Positions 9,089-16,934 of a stretch of DNA of 64,000 bases are shown piece by piece. The DNA comes from an uncultured Clostridia bacterium. Its GTDB lineage: Bacteria > Bacillota > Clostridia > UBA1381. How positions within the stretch are numbered: the first letter of the stretch is position 1; every line of letters begins with the position of its first letter. The stretch lies in NCBI GenBank assembly GCA_934454145.1, contig CAKSFT010000001.1, forward strand, positions 310,001 to 374,000, given 5' to 3'. Below the pieces are notes generated by a model, which saw nothing but the letters and a program-made list of their open reading frames with translations, did no database searches and was not told the origin of the DNA. A program made the translations under genes and the position numbers.

Positions 9089-10639
9089 TCAGACAGGGAT
9101 ATTTCCGTGCTTTTTGGAGGGTGCAGATTCGCGCTTTGACGCAAGCATCTCCAGTGCCGCGATGATTCTCGGTCTTGTGGAATCAGGCTCAATCACGTCG
9201 TCCACATAGCCGTATTTTGCCGCCTCGTACGGATTTGCAAGCCTTTCCCTGTATTCCTGAATTTTCTCCTGTCTTGTTGCGGCAGGGTTGTCGCTGTTCT
9301 TTATGTCATCCTTAAAAATGATGTTTGCCGCGCCCTCGGGCCCCATCACGGCAATCTCTGCCGTCGGCCATGACATAACGGCATCTGCGCCGAGGTGCTT
9401 TGAGCTCATCGCAATATACGCGCCGCCATATGCTTTTCTTACGATAACGTTAATCTTGGGCACAGTTGCCTCGGAATATGCATACAAAAGCTTTGCACCA
9501 TGCCTTATTATGCCGCTGTGTTCCTGTGAAACGCCCGGCAGATATCCCGGCACATCGGTAAATGTGATAAGCGGAATGTTGAAGCAGTCGCAAAATCTGA
9601 TAAATCTTGCCGCTTTGTCGGCAGCGTCAACATCAAGCGCCCCTGCCTTCTGCGATGGCTGATTTGCAACGATTCCCACCGTCGCACCGTTCATTTTTGC
9701 AAAGCCGATTATTATGTTCTTCGCAAATTTTTCCATTATCTCAAAAAATTCGCCGTTATCAGTGATTTCCGCAATGACAGCTTTCATGTCATACGCCTTG
9801 TTCGGGTCGTCGGGCACTATGGTTGTCAGTTTTTCCGAAAGTCTGTTAATCTCGTCTGTCGGCACGTCAAACGGCGCCTCTTCAAGGTTGTTTGACGGCA
9901 GATAAGAAAGAAGCTTTCTTATTTTTGCCAAACATTCTTCATCTGTTGCGGAAGTGAAGTGAGCAACACCGCTCTTCTCCGCCTGTGCATCTGCACCGCC
10001 CAATTCCTCCAGCGTCACGTCCTCGCCGGTCACTGCCTTGATGACCTGCGGGCCTGTTATGAACATCTGGCTGGTCTTTTCAACCATAAATACAAAGTCT
10101 GTGAGCGCCGGCGAATACACCGCGCCCCCGGCACACGGGCCCATGATGACAGAAATCTGCGGAATTACACCCGAGCACTTTGTGTTTCTGTAAAATATGT
10201 CGCCAAATCCGGCAAGAGCATTTATGCCCTCCTGTATTCTTGCGCCGCCCGAGTCGTTCATACCTATGACAGGTGCACCCATCTTCAGCGCCATGTCCAT
10301 TATCTTGCAGATTTTCTTTGCATGCATTTCGCCCAAAGAGCCGCCGATAACAGTAAAGTCCTGTGCATAAACATACACAAGTCTCCCGTCCACCGTGCCG
10401 TAGCCGGTCACAACGCCTTCTCCCGGCGCCTTGACATCGCCCATGCCAAATTCATTGCACCTGTGTTCCACAAATGCGTCAACCTCGACAAAGCTCCCTT
10501 CGTCCATAAGAGAAAGGATTCTTTCACGGGCAGTCAATTTTCCGGCATCGTGCTGCTTTTTGATTTTTTTCTCGCCGCCGCCTTCGGCAATTGCCGCTCT
10601 GCGGTTCTGCAATTGATTCAATTTATCAACTGTTCCCAT
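9089..10639 (-). CDS. mmdA: Acyl-CoA carboxyltransferase (methylmalonyl-CoA decarboxylase alpha type)
   Basis: A 516-residue crotonase-fold carboxyltransferase with two halves. Typical segments are KKQHDAGKLTARERI at the N-terminus, NDSGGARIQEG, MGPCAGGAVYSPAL and VPGYLPG. The family transfers carboxyl groups between an acyl-CoA (methylmalonyl-CoA, or propionyl-CoA in reverse) and biotin. GGAGG lies just before ATG 10639. It is the first gene of mmdA-oadG-mmdC-oadB-oadA-tyrS. Methylmalonyl-CoA is the likeliest substrate by similarity, but glutaconyl-CoA cannot be excluded. Confidence 0.94.
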   Translation of the reverse strand: MGTVDKLNQLQNRRAAIAEGGGEKKIKKQHDAGKLTARERILSLMDEGSFVEVDAFVEHRCNEFGMGDVKAPGEGVVTGYGTVDGRLVYVYAQDFTVIGGSLGEMHAKKICKIMDMALKMGAPVIGMNDSGGARIQEGINALAGFGDIFYRNTKCSGVIPQISVIMGPCAGGAVYSPALTDFVFMVEKTSQMFITGPQVIKAVTGEDVTLEELGGADAQAEKSGVAHFTSATDEECLAKIRKLLSYLPSNNLEEAPFDVPTDEINRLSEKLTTIVPDDPNKAYDMKAVIAEITDNGEFFEIMEKFAKNIIIGFAKMNGATVGIVANQPSQKAGALDVDAADKAARFIRFCDCFNIPLITFTDVPGYLPGVSQEHSGIIRHGAKLLYAYSEATVPKINVIVRKAYGGAYIAMSSKHLGADAVMSWPTAEIAVMGPEGAANIIFKDDIKNSDNPAATRQEKIQEYRERLANPYEAAKYGYVDDVIEPDSTRPRIIAALEMLASKRESAPSKKHGNIPV

Positions 10640-10772
10640 TTTGCTACCTCCGTTTTATTTCAAGTTTTATTTTAACTATGTATGCCTTCGGATTTTAAAG
10701 GAAGGTTCTACCAGTTTTAAAAACTATATAAGTATATAATTGAATAAATAATTCAATTTTACCTCATTATAT

Positions 10773-10801
10773 ATTTTACTCCATTGTGCTTTTTTTTTCA
10801 A
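10773..10801 (-). promoter_or_regulatory. Promoter of the mmdA operon
   Basis: Minus-strand TTGAAA (10801-10796), a 17-nt spacer, and TAAAAT (10778-10773). The leader would be about 125 nt. The match is good but not perfect. Confidence 0.6.
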
Positions 10802-10836
10802 GGCATTTTGCCAAAATTTCCACATCGCGCAAAAAC

Positions 10837-10867
10837 AAAAAAACGCACCTTAAAATGTGCGTTTTTT
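10837..10867 (-). terminator. Terminator after the SPFH gene
   Basis: On the minus strand AAAAAACGCAC pairs with GTGCGTTTTTT across a 9-nt loop, then more T. The A/T arms make it work in both directions, but only the SPFH gene reads into it. Confidence 0.8.
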
Positions 10868-10892
10868 GTGAAATATAGACAAATGTCAGGCT

Positions 10893-11786
10893 TTATTTCT
10901 TTTCATCACTCAATATACCCTTCAAAGACGCCGCCAAACCGGCAATCCCCTGGATTTCGGACGGTATGATTATCTTTGTCGCCTTTCCGTCCGCCGCTTT
11001 CTCAAAGCTTTCGAGTGATTTCATAGCGATGTATGCCTCTGACGGGTTTGCTTCGTTTATTCTTTTTATGCCTTCTGCCACGGCTGTCTGCACCGCCAGG
11101 ATTGCCTCTGCCTCGCCTTCTGCTTCGATAACCGCAGACTGCTTTTTCGCCTCTGCGCGCAATATCGCCGACTCCTTTTCGCCTTCCGCCATCAGTATTG
11201 AAGACTTTTTCTCGCCTTCAGCACGCAAAATTGATTCACGCCTTTCACGTTCTGCCTTCATCTGCTTTTCCATGGCATTTTGTATTTCCTTCGGCGGAAT
11301 TATATTTTTCAACTCCACGCGGTTTATCTTGATGCCCCACGGGTCTGTTGCCTCGTCGAGAATCGCCCTCATCTTTGTGTTTACGATATCACGCGAAGTC
11401 AGTGTTGCGTCAAGCTCCATGTCGCCAATGATATTTCTCAGCGTTGTCGCGGTCAGGTTCTCAATCGCCATCATAGGACGCTCCACCCCATATGAAAAAA
11501 GCTTCGGGTCGGTGATTTGGAAATATACCACCGTGTCAATCTGCATCGTCACGTTATCCTTTGTTATTACAGGCTGCGGCGGAAAATCCACCACCTGCTC
11601 CTTCAGATTGACTTTTCTTGCAATTCTGTCTATAAACGGAATCTTCACATGCAGCCCCACACTCCATGTCGAATGATATCCGCCCAGCCTTTCCAGAATA
11701 TACGCATGTGCCTGCGGCACAATTTTTATGTTTGAAATCACCACAACCAAAATAAACAGTATAATCACTGCAATTGCAAATCCCAT
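10893..11786 (-). CDS. SPFH/Band 7 (stomatin-like, QmcA-type) membrane protein
   Basis: An N-terminal membrane helix (residues 3-20) is followed by a Band 7/SPFH domain (about 22-180; VPQAHAYILERLG, DNVTMQIDTVVYFQI), then a long alanine/glutamate-rich coiled coil (RAEGEKKSSILMAEGEKES) and a C-terminal segment with SEIQGIAGLAASL. Stomatin-like proteins oligomerise in membrane microdomains and often pair with NfeD, as here: nfeD ends 18 nt upstream. The biochemical role is not settled for the family. 297 residues is usual. Confidence 0.92.
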   Translation of the reverse strand: MGFAIAVIILFILVVVISNIKIVPQAHAYILERLGGYHSTWSVGLHVKIPFIDRIARKVNLKEQVVDFPPQPVITKDNVTMQIDTVVYFQITDPKLFSYGVERPMMAIENLTATTLRNIIGDMELDATLTSRDIVNTKMRAILDEATDPWGIKINRVELKNIIPPKEIQNAMEKQMKAERERRESILRAEGEKKSSILMAEGEKESAILRAEAKKQSAVIEAEGEAEAILAVQTAVAEGIKRINEANPSEAYIAMKSLESFEKAADGKATKIIIPSEIQGIAGLAASLKGILSDEKK

Positions 11787-11804
11787 ATTCTATAAACCCC
11801 TTTC

Positions 11805-12257
11805 TTAATCAGCCTTGCTCACAGCCTTTTCACCGGCTTTTGAAACAATAAGCTTTACTCCTTCTATTTTTTCAACTCTGGCGACGCTCCCCTTTTCAAT
11901 ACGTTCGCCGTCTGCACTGCGCACAGTCCATGCCACTCCGTTTATCACAGTTTCCCCCGTCTGCGCCATGTTATCCACAGCGTTGGTTATTATCACTTTT
12001 TCTCCGATTATCCTGTCGGCATTTGTTTTTTCGGTGCCGTTTTCACCGACAAGCCGCTTTGCCAAAGGGCGCGTGAGTACAAGGAGCAGCACAGAAACCG
12101 CCAAAAATACCGCCATCTGCCAATATCGGTTCAGCCCAAATACGGCTGTGACCGCCGACACAAGCGCACCGCCGGCAAACCATATGCTCACCAGCTGCAT
12201 CGTCACCGCCTCCGCCGCGCAGAAAATCACGACAAGCCCCATCCAAAGATACGCCAT
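11805..12257 (-). CDS. NfeD family membrane protein
   Basis: Three or so hydrophobic segments (residues 1-70) are followed by a small OB-fold domain (about 85-145; GEKVIITNAVDN, NGVAWTVRSADGE). This is the short NfeD form that pairs with stomatin/SPFH proteins and may anchor them. RBS AGGAGG precedes ATG 12257. It is first in a two-gene unit with the SPFH gene. Confidence 0.88.
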   Translation of the reverse strand: MAYLWMGLVVIFCAAEAVTMQLVSIWFAGGALVSAVTAVFGLNRYWQMAVFLAVSVLLLVLTRPLAKRLVGENGTEKTNADRIIGEKVIITNAVDNMAQTGETVINGVAWTVRSADGERIEKGSVARVEKIEGVKLIVSKAGEKAVSKAD

Positions 12258-12287
12258 ACTTCCTTCCTCCTATATTTTAATTAAGTC

Positions 12288-12321
12288 AGGCAATTGTAAA
12301 ACGCAAATTCTGCAATCGCCT
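12288..12321. repeat. 34-bp dispersed palindrome, copy 1
   Basis: This imperfect palindrome runs from AGGCAATTG to CAATCGCCT around an AT core. It belongs to the same family as the copies at 24134, 27007 and 40834. It sits in the gap upstream of nfeD. Confidence 0.75.
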
Positions 12322-12413
12322 GTATATACTGATTCTATCACACACCCTCCGAAAAGTCAACATCTGTAAAACTTATTTACCGATATATTTTATGAACATT
12401 ATTTTTCCCGTTT

Positions 12414-12421
12414 CATATACT
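12414..12421 (+). promoter_or_regulatory. Possible mother-cell sigma -10 box for the spoVM pair
   Basis: CATATACT resembles the -10 element of SigE/SigK promoters, and spoVM is SigE-controlled in Bacillus subtilis. It lies 50 nt before the first small gene. I could not find a convincing -35 partner. Confidence 0.35.
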
Positions 12422-12470
12422 ATATTAAACAAAGACCGCATAAAAACCGGTCGGAAAGGCAGGTTTAGGC

Positions 12471-12626
12471 ATGTTGTGTTCATTTGGCTGCAAGGCTATA
12501 GGTTTGGCGGCACTGACATTTTGCATAGGTATGCTTGCAGGGCTGATTTTCCCGATATACATAGTCGCCATAGCAGAATCCGTCCTTATAGTCTTTATGG
12601 CATATCTCTGTTTGTTCAAGTGGTAA
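12471..12626 (+). CDS. 51-residue hydrophobic membrane peptide upstream of spoVM
   Basis: ATG 12471 opens 51 codons ending in TAA. The product starts MLCSFGCKAIG and has two hydrophobic stretches (about residues 8-28 and 29-48) ending in YLCLFKW. There is a weak AGG-type ribosome site. I do not recognise a named family. Its position 22 nt before spoVM, on the same strand and facing away from both flanking operons, suggests co-transcription and a possible sporulation role. It is easy to miss because it is so short. Confidence 0.65.
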   Translation: MLCSFGCKAIGLAALTFCIGMLAGLIFPIYIVAIAESVLIVFMAYLCLFKW

Positions 12627-12648
12627 TTTTATTTTTGGAGGTAATATT

Positions 12649-12720
12649 ATGAAAATCGTTGTTATGAAAATGCCAAAATTCTTAGCCGGTATTACTCGCA
12701 TGATATTCAAAATGAACTGA
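12649..12720 (+). CDS. spoVM: Stage V sporulation protein SpoVM
   Basis: ATG 12649 with GGAGG 7 nt upstream encodes only 23 residues: MKIVVMKMPKF followed by LAGITRMIFKMN. From memory, Bacillus subtilis SpoVM is 26 residues with MKxxxxKLPKFLGGIVR. The match covers the key Pro-9, the KF pair, and the Gly/Ile/Arg pattern of the amphipathic helix. SpoVM recognises the convex forespore membrane and anchors SpoIVA for coat assembly. It is followed by a strong terminator. No other known 23-residue family fits as well. Confidence 0.8.
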   Translation: MKIVVMKMPKFLAGITRMIFKMN

Positions 12721-12734
12721 TTCACCCTGTGCAA

Positions 12735-12780
12735 AAAGGGGCTGTAAAAAAAGTCAATTGACTTTTTTTACAGCCCCTTT
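12735..12780. terminator. Bidirectional terminator between spoVM and the amylase gene
   Basis: A perfect 46-bp palindrome with arms AAAGGGGCTGTAAAAAAAGT and its complement around CAATTG. Flanking T-runs occur on both strands. It separates the convergent spoVM and GH13 genes. Confidence 0.9.
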
Positions 12781-12798
12781 GCTTTTTTATATCCACCT

Positions 12799-14112
12799 TT
12801 ATTTCTCTGTTTTCCATATATACGCCGTGCATGCCCTCAAAAGGCTTCCGCCTCCAAAGTCATGCTCTTCTCCCGTTATAAGCTCTCGTGCTTTTCCGCA
12901 CCCCGCGTCGAAATGTGCCGTAAAGTCGCTGTCATCACAGTTTACGGCGACAAGTATTCTTTCATTTTCGGTCTTGCGCTCAAATATAAGCTGACGGTTC
13001 GTTATCAGCACATTGCGGAAAGAGCCGTATGCAAGAGCGCGCTCATTCTTTCGTATCTCACAAAGCTGCGCAATATATCGGCAAAGCCCGTTTTCCTCCG
13101 GCGCATCATAGCTCCTGCGCAGGCTTTCGTCGCCCTCTTCCTTTCTTCCTTCCGCGCCCCATTCGCTTGCATAATACAAAAACGGTATACCGGGCATTGT
13201 CAGCAAAACAGCATATACAAGCGGAATATGTTTTCTGTTTGCCAAAACCGACGCAAGCCTTGTCACGTCATGGTTGTCGGCAAACGAACCCAGGTTCATG
13301 CCGCGGTAAAGCGCCCAGTCCTCATTGCCGAACTGCCTGTTCAGGCTGTGCGCAATCTCAAACATGTTCATAGAATTAAAGCTTGAATAAAGCCCCTTAT
13401 AACATTCATAATTTGTTGCGCTGTCAAGCATTTCATCATTTGCGATTTCGCGGTAATTGCCGTGAATCATCTCGCCCAGCAAAAAGAAATCCGTCTTCAT
13501 CTCTTTTGTAAAGCGCCGCAATCTTTTCATAAAATCGCGGTTCAGCATATATGCCACGTCCAGCCGCAAGCCGTCTGCAGAAAATTCTTCAATCCAAAAC
13601 CGCACACAGTCCAAAAGATAACTTACAACCTCTTCATTTTGCAGATTCAGCTTGACAAGTTCATAATGTCCTTCCCAGCCTTCATACCAAAACCCGTCGC
13701 CATAACAACTGTCACCGCCAAAATCAATGTTGAACCAGCCGCAGTATTTTGATTCATGCCCATTTTGGCGCACATCGGAAAATGCAAAGAAGTTTCTGCC
13801 CACATGATTAAACACCCCGTCAAAAACAATGCGTATACCGTTTTTGTGCAGTTCTTCCACAACCGCCTTCAAATCCGCGTTATTTCCCAGTCTTTCGTCG
13901 AGTTTCCTGAAATCCCTTGTGTCATATCCATGATAATCGCTCTCAAAAAACGGCGAAAAATACACTGCCCCTATATTCAGCTTTTTCAGATGCGGTATCC
14001 ATCCGATAATTTTTCTGATATTTGCGCCCTTTACGTTTCTGTCCAGCGCGCCGCAAAATCCCAGCGGATATATCTGATAAAATACACACTCATCATACCA
14101 CATTTTCTTCAC
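12799..14112 (-). CDS. Alpha-amylase family (GH13) glycosidase, cytoplasmic
   Basis: A 437-residue GH13 enzyme. It shows DGVFNH (region I), DGLRLDVA with the catalytic Asp (region II, about residue 190), LLGEM with the catalytic Glu (region III), and FADNHDVTR with the transition-state Asp (region IV). There is no signal peptide, so it probably acts on imported malto-oligosaccharides or similar alpha-glucans, like cyclomaltodextrinases or neopullulanases. The ATG overlaps the uvrA stop by 4 nt, so it is last in the coaX-uvrB-uvrA operon, an odd place for a sugar hydrolase. Exact specificity is open. Confidence 0.92.
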   Translation of the reverse strand: MKKMWYDECVFYQIYPLGFCGALDRNVKGANIRKIIGWIPHLKKLNIGAVYFSPFFESDYHGYDTRDFRKLDERLGNNADLKAVVEELHKNGIRIVFDGVFNHVGRNFFAFSDVRQNGHESKYCGWFNIDFGGDSCYGDGFWYEGWEGHYELVKLNLQNEEVVSYLLDCVRFWIEEFSADGLRLDVAYMLNRDFMKRLRRFTKEMKTDFFLLGEMIHGNYREIANDEMLDSATNYECYKGLYSSFNSMNMFEIAHSLNRQFGNEDWALYRGMNLGSFADNHDVTRLASVLANRKHIPLVYAVLLTMPGIPFLYYASEWGAEGRKEEGDESLRRSYDAPEENGLCRYIAQLCEIRKNERALAYGSFRNVLITNRQLIFERKTENERILVAVNCDDSDFTAHFDAGCGKARELITGEEHDFGGGSLLRACTAYIWKTEK

Positions 14113-16934
14113 CTCAAAAGCATATTTTTCAGGAATTGCCCGGTATAAGATTTTTTCACCTTTGCCACCTCTTCGGGCGTGCCCTTTGCGACAACCTCGC
14201 CGCCGCCCGAGCCGCCCTCGGGTCCCATGTCGATGATATAATCGGCAGTTTTTATGACATCAAGGTTATGCTCAATGACAACAACCGAATTTCCGCCCTC
14301 CACAAGTTTCTGCAAAACTTCGATAAGCTTGTGCACATCGGCGGTGTGCAGTCCCGTTGTCGGCTCGTCAAGCACATATATTGTTTTGCCCGTGCTTCTT
14401 TTGGAAAGCTCTGTCGCAAGCTTCACTCTCTGCGCCTCGCCGCCCGAAAGCGTGGTGGAGCTCTGACCGATTTTTATATATCCCAATCCCACCTCTTGCA
14501 ATGTTTCAAGCTTTCTTCTGATTTTGGGGTGATTTTCAAAAAACACAACCCCCTCATCAACAGTCATTTCCAAAACTTCATATATATTTTTGCCTTTATA
14601 TTTTATATCAAGTGTTTCTCTGTTGTAGCGTTTGCCCTTGCAGACCTCACACGGCACAAAAATATCCGCCAAAAAATGCATTTCAATCTTGACTATACCG
14701 TCACCGGAGCATGCCTCGCACCTGCCGCCCTTTACATTGAAACTGAATCTCCCCGGCTTATAGCCGCGCATTTTTGCATCATTTGTCGCCGCAAACACCT
14801 CTCTTATGTCATTGAAAACATTGGTATACGTCGCCGGGTTTGAACGAGGCGTCCTCCCAATCGGCGCCTGGTTTATGTCTATAACCTTGTCCAGCTGTTC
14901 TATCCCTTTTATCGCTTTGTGTGTCCCGGGATGCGTCTTTGCACGGTTAAGCTTTGCGGCAAGGGTTTTATATAGAATTTCGTTTACAAGCGAGCTTTTG
15001 CCGGAGCCGGAAACCCCGGTCACACATGTAAACACGCCTGTCGGCACATCAACATTTATGTTTTTCAGGTTATTTTCTTTTGCCCCCAAAATGTTTATCC
15101 ACCCGGTCGGTTTTCTTCGCTTTTCGGGCACGGGGATTTTCTTTCTGCCGCTCAGATATTGCCCCGTGACAGAATTTTTGCATTTTCCCAGTTCTTGCGC
15201 CGTGCCCTCTCCCACGACTTCTCCGCCGTGTATCCCGGCGCCGGGGCCGATGTCCACAATATAGTCCGCCGCGCGCATTGTGTCCTCGTCATGTTCGACA
15301 ACGATAACCGTGTTGCCCAAATCACGCAAATGCTTGAGGGTATCAATCAGTTTGTTGTTATCCCTTTGGTGCAGGCCGATGCTCGGCTCGTCAAGGATAT
15401 ACAATACACCCATCAGACCAGAGCCTATCTGTGTGGCAAGCCTTATGCGCTGTGCCTCGCCCCCCGACAGCGTCCCCGAAGAACGCGAAAGGGAAAGATA
15501 ATTAAGCCCCACATCAAGCAAAAATTTCAGTCTTGCCTTTATCTCCTTCAAAATCTGTGCGGCAATCATCATTTCACGGTCGCTGAGCGTCAGCTTATCC
15601 ATAAACTCCATTTCTTCCGCAATCGACATTTTGGTAAACTCGTATATGTTTACCCCCCCGACAGTGACAGCCAGGATTTCATCGTTCAGCCTTGCACCGC
15701 CGCACTTCGGGCATTTGACAGTGTTTATAAATTTTTCCAGTTCATGTTTTGCGTAGTCAGAGGTTGTTTCGCGGTATCTGCGCTCAAGATTGTTCACGAT
15801 ACCCTCAAACGGCGCATAATAAGAGCCTTTGCCATAACTTCTGTCATAGTCCAACTTTATCTTCACATCACCCGTCCCATACAAAACTGCATTCTTCACC
15901 TCATCGCTCAAATTCTTAAACGGGGTGTTCAGGTCAAATCCATAATGGTTTGCCAATCCTTTATAATACATGTTTGCCATTGTTTCGCCCATACCCGGCG
16001 AAACCCAGCCGTTTGCATAAATCGCCCCTTCCAAAAGGCTCAGATTCTCGTCCGATATAATCAAATCCGGGTCGATTTTGGATAGCACACCCAGCCCGTC
16101 ACAGCACGGGCATGCGCCATAAGGGTTGTTGAATGAAAAATTTCTCGGTGCCGGCTCTTGCAGGCTTATCCCACAGTCATCACAGGCATAGCTCAGGCTG
16201 AAACTCAGCACATCTTCACCGATGATTTCCACCATAACCGTGTCACCCGTAAGCGACACAGCCGTTTCCACAGAATCGGCAAGCCGCTTTTCCATGCCCT
16301 CTTTTATAATCAGACGGTCAATCACTATTTCTATATTATGCTTTTTGTTTTTTTCAAGCGTTATTTCCTCTTCCAGGTCATACTGTATCCCGTCCGCCTT
16401 GACGCGTACATATCCGCTTTTTTTTGCGTCGGAAAACACTTTTTTGTGTTCTCCCTTTTTGCCGCGCACCACAGGCGCAAGCACCTGTATTCTGCTCCCT
16501 TGCGGCAGGGCACACACTCTGTCCACAATCTGGTCAACCGTCTGTTTCTTCACTTCTTTTCCGCATTTCGGGCAGTGCGGTATACCGATTCTCGCATACA
16601 AAAGACGCAGATAGTCATATATTTCGGTCACTGTTCCCACGGTTGAGCGCGGATTTTTGGAGGTTGTCTTTTGGTCAATGCTTATCGCCGGCGACAATCC
16701 TTCAATGTTGTCCACATCGGGTTTCTCCATCTGCCCCAAAAACTGACGCGCATATGAAGAAAGCGATTCCACATATCTGCGCTGTCCCTCCGCATAAATC
16801 GTGTCAAAAGCAAGCGATGATTTGCCCGAACCCGAAAGCCCCGTCAAAACAACAAGCTTTTCGCGCGGAATCTTCACCGAAATGTTTTTCAGATTGTGCA
16901 CCCTCGCGCCCTGAATCTTTATATAATTGTTCAT
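14109..16934 (-). CDS. uvrA: Excinuclease ABC subunit A
   Basis: Damage-recognition ATPase of nucleotide excision repair, 941 residues. It has two ABC modules, each with Walker A (GLSGSGKSSL near residue 31, GVSGSGKSSL near 635) and the signature LSGGEAQR (both halves). Zinc fingers are seen as CPKCGKE, CDDCG ... CPCC and CEACSGDG ... CEVC. The ATG overlaps the uvrB stop by 4 nt. Probable DNA-damage control is discussed at the SOS-like box (19767-19780). Confidence 0.97.
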   Translation of the reverse strand: MNNYIKIQGARVHNLKNISVKIPREKLVVLTGLSGSGKSSLAFDTIYAEGQRRYVESLSSYARQFLGQMEKPDVDNIEGLSPAISIDQKTTSKNPRSTVGTVTEIYDYLRLLYARIGIPHCPKCGKEVKKQTVDQIVDRVCALPQGSRIQVLAPVVRGKKGEHKKVFSDAKKSGYVRVKADGIQYDLEEEITLEKNKKHNIEIVIDRLIIKEGMEKRLADSVETAVSLTGDTVMVEIIGEDVLSFSLSYACDDCGISLQEPAPRNFSFNNPYGACPCCDGLGVLSKIDPDLIISDENLSLLEGAIYANGWVSPGMGETMANMYYKGLANHYGFDLNTPFKNLSDEVKNAVLYGTGDVKIKLDYDRSYGKGSYYAPFEGIVNNLERRYRETTSDYAKHELEKFINTVKCPKCGGARLNDEILAVTVGGVNIYEFTKMSIAEEMEFMDKLTLSDREMMIAAQILKEIKARLKFLLDVGLNYLSLSRSSGTLSGGEAQRIRLATQIGSGLMGVLYILDEPSIGLHQRDNNKLIDTLKHLRDLGNTVIVVEHDEDTMRAADYIVDIGPGAGIHGGEVVGEGTAQELGKCKNSVTGQYLSGRKKIPVPEKRRKPTGWINILGAKENNLKNINVDVPTGVFTCVTGVSGSGKSSLVNEILYKTLAAKLNRAKTHPGTHKAIKGIEQLDKVIDINQAPIGRTPRSNPATYTNVFNDIREVFAATNDAKMRGYKPGRFSFNVKGGRCEACSGDGIVKIEMHFLADIFVPCEVCKGKRYNRETLDIKYKGKNIYEVLEMTVDEGVVFFENHPKIRRKLETLQEVGLGYIKIGQSSTTLSGGEAQRVKLATELSKRSTGKTIYVLDEPTTGLHTADVHKLIEVLQKLVEGGNSVVVIEHNLDVIKTADYIIDMGPEGGSGGGEVVAKGTPEEVAKVKKSYTGQFLKNMLLR

